Assembly (NCBI RefSeq): GCF_016526145.1
Contig: NZ_JADDUE010000007.1
Location: 186,001-250,000, forward strand
Source: Saccharopolyspora galaxeae
GTDB lineage: Bacteria > Actinomycetota > Actinomycetes > Mycobacteriales > Pseudonocardiaceae
Length of the DNA: 64,000 bases
Reading direction: 5' to 3'
Made by a program: the position numbers and the translations under genes. This document shows, piece after piece, positions 24,565-31,774 of this stretch; positions within the stretch are counted from its first letter, which is position 1; each line of letters opens with the position of its first letter. A model generated the notes under the pieces. It was given only the letters and a program-made list of their open reading frames with translations, was not told where the DNA came from and did not search any database.

Positions 24565-24692
24565 GAGGTGGGATTCTTCATGAGGCGGGCCCGTTCACGA
24601 AGCCGGGTTCCCCGCGAAGCCGGGGTTCTGAGGCCGGGCTGTCCACGAGGCTGGAGCGTCAGGAGGCCGGAGCTTTCACGAAGCCGGATTCT
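24561..24692. repeat. 17-bp tandem repeat array between MAB_1171c and P450 genes
   Basis: Eight head-to-tail units of the type TCACGAAGCCGGATTCT (units at 24561, 24578, 24595, 24612, 24629 with a 4-nt deletion, 24642, 24659, 24676). The first unit contains the P450 GTG start and the last contains the MAB_1171c stop codon. Read on the minus strand the outer units end in GTGA, an overlapping start/stop. Confidence 0.85.
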
Positions 24693-25902
24693 TTTCCGCG
24701 CGCCGCGGATCGTCCAGCACGGCGCGCACCAGCGGATGCGGGCGGTGGAACGCTTCACCGATGAGGCACAGCCAGCGCAGCTCCTCGGCGAGGTCGCGCC
24801 CCGGGTCCTGGTCGGGCACCTGCCACAGCGCCACGTCTTGACCGTCCATTCCGGACTCTTCGCGGATCATGGCGCTGCCGTTGCCGGGCGAGCTCCCCGC
24901 GCGATGCGCGCGCAGCGCCGCGGCGATGCGGGCGGCTTCGACGGCTGCGGCGCGTTCGTCGCCTTCGAGGCCCTGGCGGTCCGCGTGTTCTTCGGCGAGC
25001 GCGGCGGCCTCCGGCGCGAGGTGCGGCCGCAGCACCCGCAGCAGGTCGTCGGTCGCGATCAGCCACCGGTACTCGGCCGAGGCGAGCCGCGTGTTCTGCG
25101 CCAGCTCCGGCGCGAGCGGCCGCAAAGCGCGCAACAGCGGACGAAGCTGCCGGCGCGCCCGCGCATGGCGACGCAACCGCGGAACCGACGGCAGCACGTA
25201 CCCGACCGCCATCACGCTCGCACCGACCGTCGCGCTCACCGGAGCCGCCACATCGCTGACCGGCGCGAGATCCCCGCCGAGCCAGGTCGCGGCCACCGCG
25301 ACCGCCTTCAACAGCGAATACCCGAGCCCGAACACGACACCGACCGGAACCAGCGACACACCGCGCCGCAGCCACGGATCCGCCGCGTGCGGCCGAATCC
25401 GCAGGCACACCAGCGCACTGCGGATCAGGCCCAGCGAGTACGCGCCCAGGTACACCGCGAGGAACCCGACGACGACCGGCTCGCCCGAGTAGTGCGAATC
25501 GAAGTCCAGCACGTGCGGCTCGTCGTGCACCGGCGCGACGCAGAACAGCGCCACCAGCACCGCCAGCGCGGCACCCGTGCCGAGCACCAGCGCCCGCCCC
25601 GCGGGCACCGCCTCGTCCCGCGACCGCGCCAGATTCACCGAGAACACCTGCAACGACGCGGTGCACAGCACGATCGACGCGTAGACGGCCAAAGTGGACA
25701 GGTTCGGCACGCCGGTCGCCGCGGCCACCGCCGAATACACCGGGGGGATCGCGAAGTTGAAGCCGCACGCCACGAACAGCAGCGCCAGCGTGATCGCCCC
25801 CAGCCGCGGATCCCGCGGGTCGCGCAGCAGATCCCGCAGCTTCCACAGGAAAGCGCCCAGCTGCAGCAGCAGCGCCAGCGAGTACAGAACCGCGAACGTC
25901 AC
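24676..25902 (-). CDS. MAB_1171c family integral membrane protein
   Basis: 408 residues. The N-terminal 240 residues contain about seven hydrophobic segments (for example LGAITLALLFVACGFNFAIP, ALVLGTGAALAVLVALFCVA, GFLAVYLGAYSLGLIRSALV); the C-terminal 170 residues are soluble, helical and Arg/Ala-rich (RRQLRPLLRALRPLAPELAQ). This architecture is the MAB_1171c/DUF6545 family, which accompanies XRE and ImmA-like genes in actinobacteria and has no known function. GTG start 4 nt after the protease stop. Confidence 0.82.
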   Translation of the reverse strand: MTFAVLYSLALLLQLGAFLWKLRDLLRDPRDPRLGAITLALLFVACGFNFAIPPVYSAVAAATGVPNLSTLAVYASIVLCTASLQVFSVNLARSRDEAVPAGRALVLGTGAALAVLVALFCVAPVHDEPHVLDFDSHYSGEPVVVGFLAVYLGAYSLGLIRSALVCLRIRPHAADPWLRRGVSLVPVGVVFGLGYSLLKAVAVAATWLGGDLAPVSDVAAPVSATVGASVMAVGYVLPSVPRLRRHARARRQLRPLLRALRPLAPELAQNTRLASAEYRWLIATDDLLRVLRPHLAPEAAALAEEHADRQGLEGDERAAAVEAARIAAALRAHRAGSSPGNGSAMIREESGMDGQDVALWQVPDQDPGRDLAEELRWLCLIGEAFHRPHPLVRAVLDDPRRAEKNPAS

Positions 25903-25906
25903 CGGC

Positions 25907-26455
25907 TCACCCGAGCGCCATCTGGAACCGGCGCAGCACCTCGCGCGCCTCGTCGGGCACCTCGTGCGCCTGCGGGGAATCCCACGAACTGATCCGCTGC
26001 ATAGCCACCGAAGCCATCATCTCGGCCGCCGCTTCCTCCTGCGCCGAACATGCCGAACGGGTCAGCACCCGATCCAGCACCTCCGGCGGCAGATCGCCGA
26101 ACAGCGAGCGCAACGCCGGAGCCGGATCGCCGACCGGACGGCCGACGTGGCCCCACAGCAGGTGCATCAGCTCGTGCAGCCAGATGTGCCAGCGGTGCCA
26201 GCGCGACGTGCGCGCGTCCGCGACGATGATCACGCAACCCGCCGGCAGCAGCGCCAGGCCGCTGGGGGCGCGCGGCGGCAGCTCCACCGCGGCGAAGTAG
26301 ATCTCCCTGCCGAGGTGCGCGCGGGCGCGGTCGAGCAGCTGCGCAGCGGTGAACCGGTGCGGCAGGCCCAGCGCGTCGAGCCGCCGCGCGCTGCGCCTGC
26401 GCAGCATCCAGCGCGAACGCGCCCGCCCGCCTTCGCTCCACACCAGGAACCTCAT
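25907..26455 (-). CDS. ImmA/IrrE-type zinc metallopeptidase
   Basis: 182 residues. HIWLHELMHLLWGH contains the HExxH zinc site, and the later EEAAAEMMA may supply the third ligand. ImmA/IrrE proteases cleave XRE-type repressors upon a signal, releasing their operons. The start overlaps the stop of the XRE gene (ATGA), the usual repressor/protease arrangement. Confidence 0.87.
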   Translation of the reverse strand: MRFLVWSEGGRARSRWMLRRRSARRLDALGLPHRFTAAQLLDRARAHLGREIYFAAVELPPRAPSGLALLPAGCVIIVADARTSRWHRWHIWLHELMHLLWGHVGRPVGDPAPALRSLFGDLPPEVLDRVLTRSACSAQEEAAAEMMASVAMQRISSWDSPQAHEVPDEAREVLRRFQMALG

Positions 26456-27009
26456 GAGCTTTTCCGGCCCTTGCCGCGCTTGCCGTCCTGCCGGGGCCGT
26501 TCGAGGGGTTCGGTCGGGCTCCGGTCGTCGGGCGAACCCGGCAACTGATCCGCGCGCAGCGCCTTGAACCCTTGCAGCACCCCGAGAATCGCCTCGGCCA
26601 CGTGCGGACGATCCTGCTCCGGGAATTGCCCGGTGAGCTGGCGCAGCGCCACCTCCTCGACCCCCTGCCTGCGGAATTGCCCGGCCAGCCGCCACTGCGC
26701 CAGCAGGTCCCGCGAGATCGCCGGATCGAAGAAGTCCAGGCCCACGCCGAAGAACTCGGCGAACGCGACCACCTCGGTCAGCCGCGGCACCGCGCGGCCG
26801 GTGCGCAGGTGCCACATGTGCGTGCCGGACATCCGCACGCCGCGCTCGGTCAGCAGCGCGGCCATCCGCTCGCTGCCGTAGGGCTTGCCGGTTTCCGGAT
26901 CGGGTTGCGCCTCCAGCAGCTCGGTCAGCCGCTCGGCGAACACGTGCACGCTGATCGCGCTTCCCGAAGCGGGGCTGGCGGAGAAGTCGGGCGCGGGCTC
27001 CACGGACAC
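26452..27009 (-). CDS. XRE-like helix-turn-helix regulator of the ImmA/P450 operon
   Basis: 185 residues. The DNA-binding part (about 22-90) includes FAERLTELLEAQ, SERMAALLTERGVRMSGTHM and WHLRTGRAVPRLTEVVAFAE; it is followed by FFGVGLDFFD and a helical tail ending in a basic, Pro-rich stretch. GTG 27009 is the longest reasonable start; TAGAGT directly upstream and a second GTG at 27003 would fit a leaderless start. First gene of the four-gene operon and likely substrate of the ImmA protease. Confidence 0.78.
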   Translation of the reverse strand: MSVEPAPDFSASPASGSAISVHVFAERLTELLEAQPDPETGKPYGSERMAALLTERGVRMSGTHMWHLRTGRAVPRLTEVVAFAEFFGVGLDFFDPAISRDLLAQWRLAGQFRRQGVEEVALRQLTGQFPEQDRPHVAEAILGVLQGFKALRADQLPGSPDDRSPTEPLERPRQDGKRGKGRKSS

Positions 27010-27058
27010 GACTCTAAGGCGTGGCGATCTCCGGGACACCGCCGATGCCGTGAAAGAT

Positions 27059-27070
27059 GTCCACACATGT
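27059..27070. promoter_or_regulatory. Palindrome upstream of the XRE-ImmA operon
   Basis: CCACACATGTGG: perfect 5-bp arms CCACA/TGTGG with a 2-nt spacer, about 50 nt before the XRE start. It could be the operator bound by that regulator. Confidence 0.4.
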
Positions 27071-27232
27071 GGCCGCAAGACGTAGATCCGTCCACGTCCG
27101 TTGCTGTAGTGTGGCTCGCTCCAGGGGGTCAGTGGCGGGGGGCTCCGGGAGGCAGGAAGCCGGGCCGTGCAAGCAGCGGTCCGGCTTCTTCGAGCTCCCA
27201 CCTGACCGCACTGGGGTGGCCTACCGCACCCC

Positions 27233-27246
27233 TTACCGACCGGTAA
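27233..27246. promoter_or_regulatory. TetR-type operator before the 3-hydroxybutyryl-CoA dehydrogenase gene
   Basis: TTACCGACCGGTAA, a perfect palindrome apart from its 2-nt centre. Its core ACCGACCGGT is identical to the core of the two TetR operators at 30079 and 30130. It lies 70 nt upstream of the GTG start. Confidence 0.6.
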
Positions 27247-27315
27247 CCGTTCGTTTTGACATCATCCGGGCTGTCGTTCGGCAGCGGCCGAGTCGCGGAC
27301 GGAAGGATCGGTGTG

Positions 27316-28170
27316 GTGACGAAGATCGAACGCGTGGGCGTGGTGGGCTCCGGCCTGATGGGAGCCGGCATCGCCGAGGTCAACGCCCGCTCCGGGCTCG
27401 ACGTGCTGGTCTCCGAGGTCAGCGAGGAAGCCGTCGAAGCAGGCAGGCAGCGCATCACCGGCTCGCTGGAGCGCGCCGTGCAGCGCGGCAAGCTCGCCGA
27501 AGCCGACCGGGACGCCGCGCTGGGGCGGCTGCGGTTCACCACCTCGCTGGCCGACTTCGCCGACCGGCAGCTGGTCGTCGAGGCCATCGCGGAGAACGAG
27601 CAGCTCAAGACCAGCGTGTTCGCCGAACTGGACCGGGTCACCGGCGCGGACGCGATCCTGGCCTCGAACACCTCCTCCATCCCGATCGCCAAGCTCGCGG
27701 GCGCCACCGGCAGGCCCGAGCAGGTGCTCGGCGTGCACTTCTTCAACCCGGTGCCGGTGATGAAGCTGGTCGAGCTGGTGCCCTCGCTGGCGACCTCGGA
27801 GCAGACCGTGCAGCGAGCTTCCGATTTCGCCACCGAACAGCTCGGCAAGCAGGCCATCCGCGCCAAGGACCGGGCCGGGTTCGTGGTCAACGCGCTGCTG
27901 GTGCCGTACCTGCTGTCCGCGGTGCGGATGTACGAGAGCGGCGTGGCCTCCGCCGAGGACATCGACAACGGCATGGTCCTGGGCTGCTCGCACCCGATGG
28001 GGCCGCTGACGCTGTCGGACATGATCGGGCTGGACACCATGAAGTCCGTCGCCGACTCGATGTACGAGGAGTTCAAGGAGCCGCTGTACGCCGCGCCGCC
28101 GCTGCTGCAGCGGATGGTCGACGCCGGGCACTACGGCAAGAAGTCCGGCCGCGGCTTCTACACGTACTGA
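27316..28170 (+). CDS. 3-hydroxybutyryl-CoA dehydrogenase
   Basis: 284 residues, full length for the single-domain HAD family. Rossmann motif VGVVGSGLMGAGIAEVNARS, catalytic region SNTSSIPIAKLA and GVHFFNPVPVMKLVELVP (His of the dyad), and C-terminal NPhelix-like NALLVPYLLSAVRMYESG, ending SGRGFYTY. It oxidises 3-hydroxybutyryl-CoA to acetoacetyl-CoA with NAD(P). GTG start behind GGAAGGA. May serve crotonyl-CoA breakdown together with the glutaryl-CoA dehydrogenase 5 kb away. Confidence 0.92.
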   Translation: MTKIERVGVVGSGLMGAGIAEVNARSGLDVLVSEVSEEAVEAGRQRITGSLERAVQRGKLAEADRDAALGRLRFTTSLADFADRQLVVEAIAENEQLKTSVFAELDRVTGADAILASNTSSIPIAKLAGATGRPEQVLGVHFFNPVPVMKLVELVPSLATSEQTVQRASDFATEQLGKQAIRAKDRAGFVVNALLVPYLLSAVRMYESGVASAEDIDNGMVLGCSHPMGPLTLSDMIGLDTMKSVADSMYEEFKEPLYAAPPLLQRMVDAGHYGKKSGRGFYTY

Positions 28171-28179
28171 GGAATCCTC

Positions 28180-29001
28180 TCAAGATTCCCCGAGCAGGCT
28201 CCGGATCTCCGCGGCGACCCGGCCGGGCGCTTCCTCGGGAAGGAAGTGCCCGGCCGCCGGGATCACGGCCAGCTCGGCGCCCGGGATCGTGCGGGCGAGC
28301 CATTCGCCCAGTTCCACCGGTTGCCAGCGGTCCTGCTCGCCCCACAGCACCCGCGTGGGCATCGCGAGTTCCGGCAGGCGCGCGGTGATCTCCCGGGTGG
28401 GCCGCGAGTCGTAGTGGCGCACTTGGTGCTCGAAGAACGACATGCGACCCAGCGGACCTCGATGCGGTTCCAAGTAGGCGTCGAGCACCGGCTCCGCCAT
28501 CGGCGTCGTGACCGCCGACTGCAACTGCCGCGTGAGGATCTGCTCGAAGTCCTGCTGCGGCAGCCGCGCGTGGTCGTCGCCGTGCTCTTCGATGATCCGT
28601 CGCCAGGTCGGTGACGGCCACGAGTCCCGGCACACGCTGTCGATCAGCATCAGCCGCCGCACCCGTTGCGGGTGCTCGACGGCGAAAAGCTGCGCGATCG
28701 CACCGCCGATGTCGTGCGCGACCAGCGTGCACCGCTCGATCCCGAGGTGATCGAGCAGCCCGTGCAGCAGCGGGACCTGCTCGACCACCGACGTCGCCCG
28801 GCTCACCGGACGTTCCGAGCGGCCGTAGCCGAGCAGGTCGTGCGCGAGAACTCCGTGCCCGTCGGCTTCCGGTTCCGGGATCACGTTGCGCCACAAGAAG
28901 CTGTGCGACGGGGTGCCGTGCAGCAGCACGACCGTTTCTCCCGTCGTGCCCGGCGAGTGGTGGTAGGCGAGCCGGGCGCCGTCGATGACCGCGTTGTCCA
29001 T
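28180..29001 (-). CDS. Alpha/beta hydrolase with Asp nucleophile (epoxide hydrolase/dehalogenase type)
   Basis: 273 residues. VVLLHGTPSHSFLWRNVIPE forms the oxyanion hole; the nucleophile elbow is LVAHDIGGAIAQL, where Asp occupies the place of Ser, as in epoxide hydrolases and haloalkane dehalogenases. WGEQDRWQPVE and PAAGHFLPEEAPG give acid and His. ATG 29001 has AGGAG 10 nt upstream; a GTG at 29034 that overlaps the preceding stop is the alternative. Second gene of the oxidoreductase operon controlled by the TetR site. Confidence 0.87.
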   Translation of the reverse strand: MDNAVIDGARLAYHHSPGTTGETVVLLHGTPSHSFLWRNVIPEPEADGHGVLAHDLLGYGRSERPVSRATSVVEQVPLLHGLLDHLGIERCTLVAHDIGGAIAQLFAVEHPQRVRRLMLIDSVCRDSWPSPTWRRIIEEHGDDHARLPQQDFEQILTRQLQSAVTTPMAEPVLDAYLEPHRGPLGRMSFFEHQVRHYDSRPTREITARLPELAMPTRVLWGEQDRWQPVELGEWLARTIPGAELAVIPAAGHFLPEEAPGRVAAEIRSLLGES

Positions 29002-29030
29002 GGGCGCGTCGCTCCTGGCGCTCAGGTGGT

Positions 29031-30065
29031 TCACGCCGCGTCCGGGAGCACGACGAGCTTGCCGAAGAAGTCCTTGGCCTTGAAGTCCTGCTGCGCTTCG
29101 CGGAGCCGGTGCAGCGGGTAGGTCCCGGCCAGCAGCGGGCGCAGTTCACCGGCGGCGATGTGCCGAACCACGCGGGCGAAATCCTCGTGCGTGCCGAACG
29201 AGGAACCGACCAGCTCGACCTGCCGCAGGTAGATCGTGCGCAGATCGGTTTCGACCAGCGGCCCGGCGATCCCGCCGGCGACGACGTAGCGGCCCAACGG
29301 CGCCAAAGCCCGCAGCAGCGGGGAAAACGCCGGACCGGCCACGACATCGGCGACGACGTCGACCGGGCCGGTGCGCTCGAGCTCCACCGCCAGATCCGCC
29401 CGGTCCAGGACGGCTTCGGCACCCAGCTTCGCGGCGCGCTCGGCCTTCGCTGCCGTCGTGACCGCGACGACCCGCGCACCCCGCAGCGCACCGAGCTGGA
29501 TCAACGCCGAACCGACTCCGCCCGAGGCGCCGGTGACCAGCACCGTCTCCCCGGCGCGCACGCGGGCTCGCTCCAGCATCCGCATTGCGGTGGCGTAGGC
29601 GGTCGGGAACGTGGCGAGCTCCGCGTCGCCGAGTTCGCTGTCGATCGGATGCGCGTTGCCCGCGGGCACGGTCACGAGTTCGGCGAAACCGCCGTCGCGC
29701 TCGCTGCCCAGGTATTCGGTGTCGACCAGTTCCCGCTCGCCGCCGGTGTAGAGCATCGGGTCGACCAGCACGCGCTCGCCGATCCGTTCTTCGCCGACGC
29801 CGGGGCCCACGCGGTCGATCCGGCCCGCGACGTCCGCGCCTTGCACGCGGGGGAATTCGAGCGGTTCGCGGCGCCAGCCCGCGGTCGCCGACGGGTCGTC
29901 GGACGAGCCGTACGCGCCTTCCCGCGTCCACACGTCGGTGTTGTTGATGCCCGTCGCGCCGACGCGGATCCGCACCTCGTGCGCGGAGGGTTCGGGTTCC
30001 GGCAGGTCGTCGCGGTAGTCGAGCCGTTCGGGTCCGCCGAACCCGGTCAACTGCACTGCTCGCAT
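29031..30065 (-). CDS. Zinc-independent quinone oxidoreductase-like MDR protein
   Basis: 344 residues. GroES-like N-terminus (MRAVQLTGFGGPERLDYRDD, GINNTDVWTREGAY) and NADPH-binding VLVTGASGGVGSALIQLGAL place it in the medium-chain quinone oxidoreductase group; no structural zinc Cys cluster is seen. Such enzymes reduce quinones or reactive enones. AGGAG before the ATG. A TetR operator overlaps its promoter, so it is the likely main target of the divergent TetR gene. Confidence 0.9.
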   Translation of the reverse strand: MRAVQLTGFGGPERLDYRDDLPEPEPSAHEVRIRVGATGINNTDVWTREGAYGSSDDPSATAGWRREPLEFPRVQGADVAGRIDRVGPGVGEERIGERVLVDPMLYTGGERELVDTEYLGSERDGGFAELVTVPAGNAHPIDSELGDAELATFPTAYATAMRMLERARVRAGETVLVTGASGGVGSALIQLGALRGARVVAVTTAAKAERAAKLGAEAVLDRADLAVELERTGPVDVVADVVAGPAFSPLLRALAPLGRYVVAGGIAGPLVETDLRTIYLRQVELVGSSFGTHEDFARVVRHIAAGELRPLLAGTYPLHRLREAQQDFKAKDFFGKLVVLPDAA

Positions 30066-30078
30066 CGCTTCTCCTAGG

Positions 30079-30094
30079 TATACCGACCGGTGTG
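30079..30094. promoter_or_regulatory. TetR operator O1 (oxidoreductase promoter)
   Basis: TATACCGACCGGTGTG, an exact 16-nt inverted copy of the site at 30130. The TATACC/GGTATA end overlaps a probable -10 of the minus-strand oxidoreductase operon, 13 nt before its ATG. Confidence 0.75.
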
Positions 30095-30122
30095 GTTATC
30101 ACTGAAGACGCGCGCGGCGGAT

Positions 30123-30155
30123 TTGTCAACACACCGGTCGGTATAGAATGGGCTC
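30123..30155 (+). promoter_or_regulatory. Promoter of the tetR gene with operator O2 (leaderless)
   Basis: TTGTCA (30123-30128) and TAGAAT (30144-30149) spaced by 15 nt; the ATG at 30156 begins 6 nt after the -10, so the transcript probably starts at the initiation codon. Operator CACACCGGTCGGTATA (30130-30145) lies between the two promoter boxes, an arrangement for tight autorepression. Confidence 0.6.
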
Positions 30156-30719
30156 ATGACTCGCGAACGGCTCACACCCGCCGGGCGGCGGATCCTCGAC
30201 GTGGCCGCCGAGCTGTTCTACCGGCAGGGCATCCACGCGGTCGGCGTCGAGGGCATCGCCGCCGAAGCCGGGGTCACGAAGAAGACGCTGTACGCCTGCT
30301 TCGGCTCCAAGGACAACCTCGTCACCGCATACCTCGAGCAGCGCGACGAGCGCTGGCGCGAGTGGGTGCTGCGGTGGCTCGACGAGCACGGTGGATCGGC
30401 CGCGGAGCAAGTGCTCGGCACGTTCGACGCGCTGGCCGAGTGGATCGATCGCGGGGACTTCCGCGGCTGCGGCTTCGTCAACGCGCTGGCCGAGATCCCC
30501 GACGCCGAGCACCCGGCGCGCGCGATCATCACCGCGCAGCAGGAATGGGTGCGGGAGCACTTCGCGCGGCTCGCCGAAGCCGCGGATGCGCCCGACCCGG
30601 CCGACTTCGCCAAGACCGCGCTGCTGCTCTACGAAGGCGTCACCGTCTCCGCCTCGATGGATGTGCCGGATGCGGCGCGGCAGGCGCGGAAGGCGGCCGA
30701 GGTACTGCTGAAGACTTGA
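30156..30719 (+). CDS. TetR family regulator
   Basis: 187 residues. HTH at about 25-60: HAVGVEGIAAEAGVTKKTLY followed by ACFGSKDNLV; the C-terminal domain is ligand-binding and typical of the subgroup with GCGFVNALAEIPDAEHPARA. Divergent from the quinone oxidoreductase/hydrolase operon, with matching inverted operators in both promoters. Ligand unknown, perhaps a quinone or other electrophile (inference). Ends directly against the convergent gntR gene. Confidence 0.93.
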   Translation: MTRERLTPAGRRILDVAAELFYRQGIHAVGVEGIAAEAGVTKKTLYACFGSKDNLVTAYLEQRDERWREWVLRWLDEHGGSAAEQVLGTFDALAEWIDRGDFRGCGFVNALAEIPDAEHPARAIITAQQEWVREHFARLAEAADAPDPADFAKTALLLYEGVTVSASMDVPDAARQARKAAEVLLKT

Positions 30720-31481
30720 TCAGGTGATCGTCTCGCGCAGCGAATCGATGGCGTGGCTGCGGTGGGTGCTCAGCTCGGCGATCAGCTTCTCGGCGTCGCC
30801 TTCCGCGGCCGCGCGGACGATCGCCGAATGCTCCTCGCGCACGCGCGCGCGGTTGGCCGTCGCGTTGTAGTAGACCGCGCGATAGGCGTCCGTGGCGTCC
30901 CACAGCGTCCGCACCATCCGCATCAGCCGCGGCATTCCGGCGGGCTCCAGCAAGGCGAAGTGGAACCTGCGGTTCGCCGCGATCATGCCCACCAGGTCCC
31001 CGTCCTCGGCGGCCGATTCGACGTCCTCGGCCGCATCGGTGATCCGGGCCAGGTCGGCCTCGGTGAACGCGGTTGCCGCGATCCCGGCCGCCTCCGACTC
31101 CAGCAGTTCCCGGATCCGGTAGACCTCCACCAGGTCGTCCAGCGACAGCTCCGCCACCGCGTAGCCGCGGTGCGGGCGGTAGACGACCTGTCCCTCGGCT
31201 TCCAGGGTCTTCAGCGCCTCCCGCAGCGGCACCCGGCTGACGCCGAGGTCGTGCGCGATGCCGTCCTGCCGGATCGGGCGGCCCGGTGGCAGCGACCCGG
31301 AGGTGATCGCGCGGCGCAGCGCGTCGAGCACGAAGGCCTGCGTGGTCGGCGGCCGGGTGCCCTGGTCCGGCCAGCGCAGGTCGGCGCGGGGAGCTGCGGT
31401 GCGGGCATCTGTAGTGCGGGCATCTGCGGTGCGCGCCTGGTCCTGCGGCGCCTCGTCGGGGTGGTCGCGATCTGCGGGCAT
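30720..31481 (-). CDS. GntR/FCD family regulator of the glutaryl-CoA operon
   Basis: 253 residues. wHTH at about 45-110 (FVLDALRRAITSGSLPPGRP, QDGIAHDLGVSRVPLREALK) and a C-terminal FCD domain with metal-ligand-type helices (VYRIRELLESEAAGIAATAF, NRRFHFALLEPAGMPRLMRM). The N-terminus carries a short repeat ARTADARTTDARTAAP, reflected in the DNA as tandem 15-nt units. ATG behind AGGAG. Divergent from the CoA-transferase operon. Confidence 0.9.
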   Translation of the reverse strand: MPADRDHPDEAPQDQARTADARTTDARTAAPRADLRWPDQGTRPPTTQAFVLDALRRAITSGSLPPGRPIRQDGIAHDLGVSRVPLREALKTLEAEGQVVYRPHRGYAVAELSLDDLVEVYRIRELLESEAAGIAATAFTEADLARITDAAEDVESAAEDGDLVGMIAANRRFHFALLEPAGMPRLMRMVRTLWDATDAYRAVYYNATANRARVREEHSAIVRAAAEGDAEKLIAELSTHRSHAIDSLRETIT

Positions 31482-31587
31482 CGGGCTCCTGCCGGGTCTT
31501 CGGGCGTGGCGTCGTGCTCGGCGGACGTGACGCCGATCATCGCGCGGACGACCGCCCCGGATCGACGATCACCCGGACGAGATCTTG

Positions 31588-31624
31588 TTGACGACTGCGG
31601 CGCTGACTGTATATTGGATCCAAT
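31588..31624 (+). promoter_or_regulatory. Promoter and operator of the CoA-transferase/glutaryl-CoA dehydrogenase operon
   Basis: TTGACG (31588-31593), 16-nt spacer, TATATT (31610-31615) preceded by TG. The perfect palindrome ATTGGATCCAAT (31613-31624) overlaps the -10 and start region, consistent with repression by the divergent GntR/FCD protein. This leaves an untranslated leader of roughly 150 nt before the first gene. Confidence 0.65.
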
Positions 31625-31774
31625 CTCGGTGGAACGCAACACGCTGGCACGGAGCCGAATGCTCGCAAGTGGCGGCGGCCGGTCGGTGCAGGCGGTTGGC
31701 GGGACGTGCGTGCTCGTCGCGCGGTCCGGCGGTGCGTTCCCGCAGGCGGTCGAAGAACCGGAAGGTGGTCAGCG

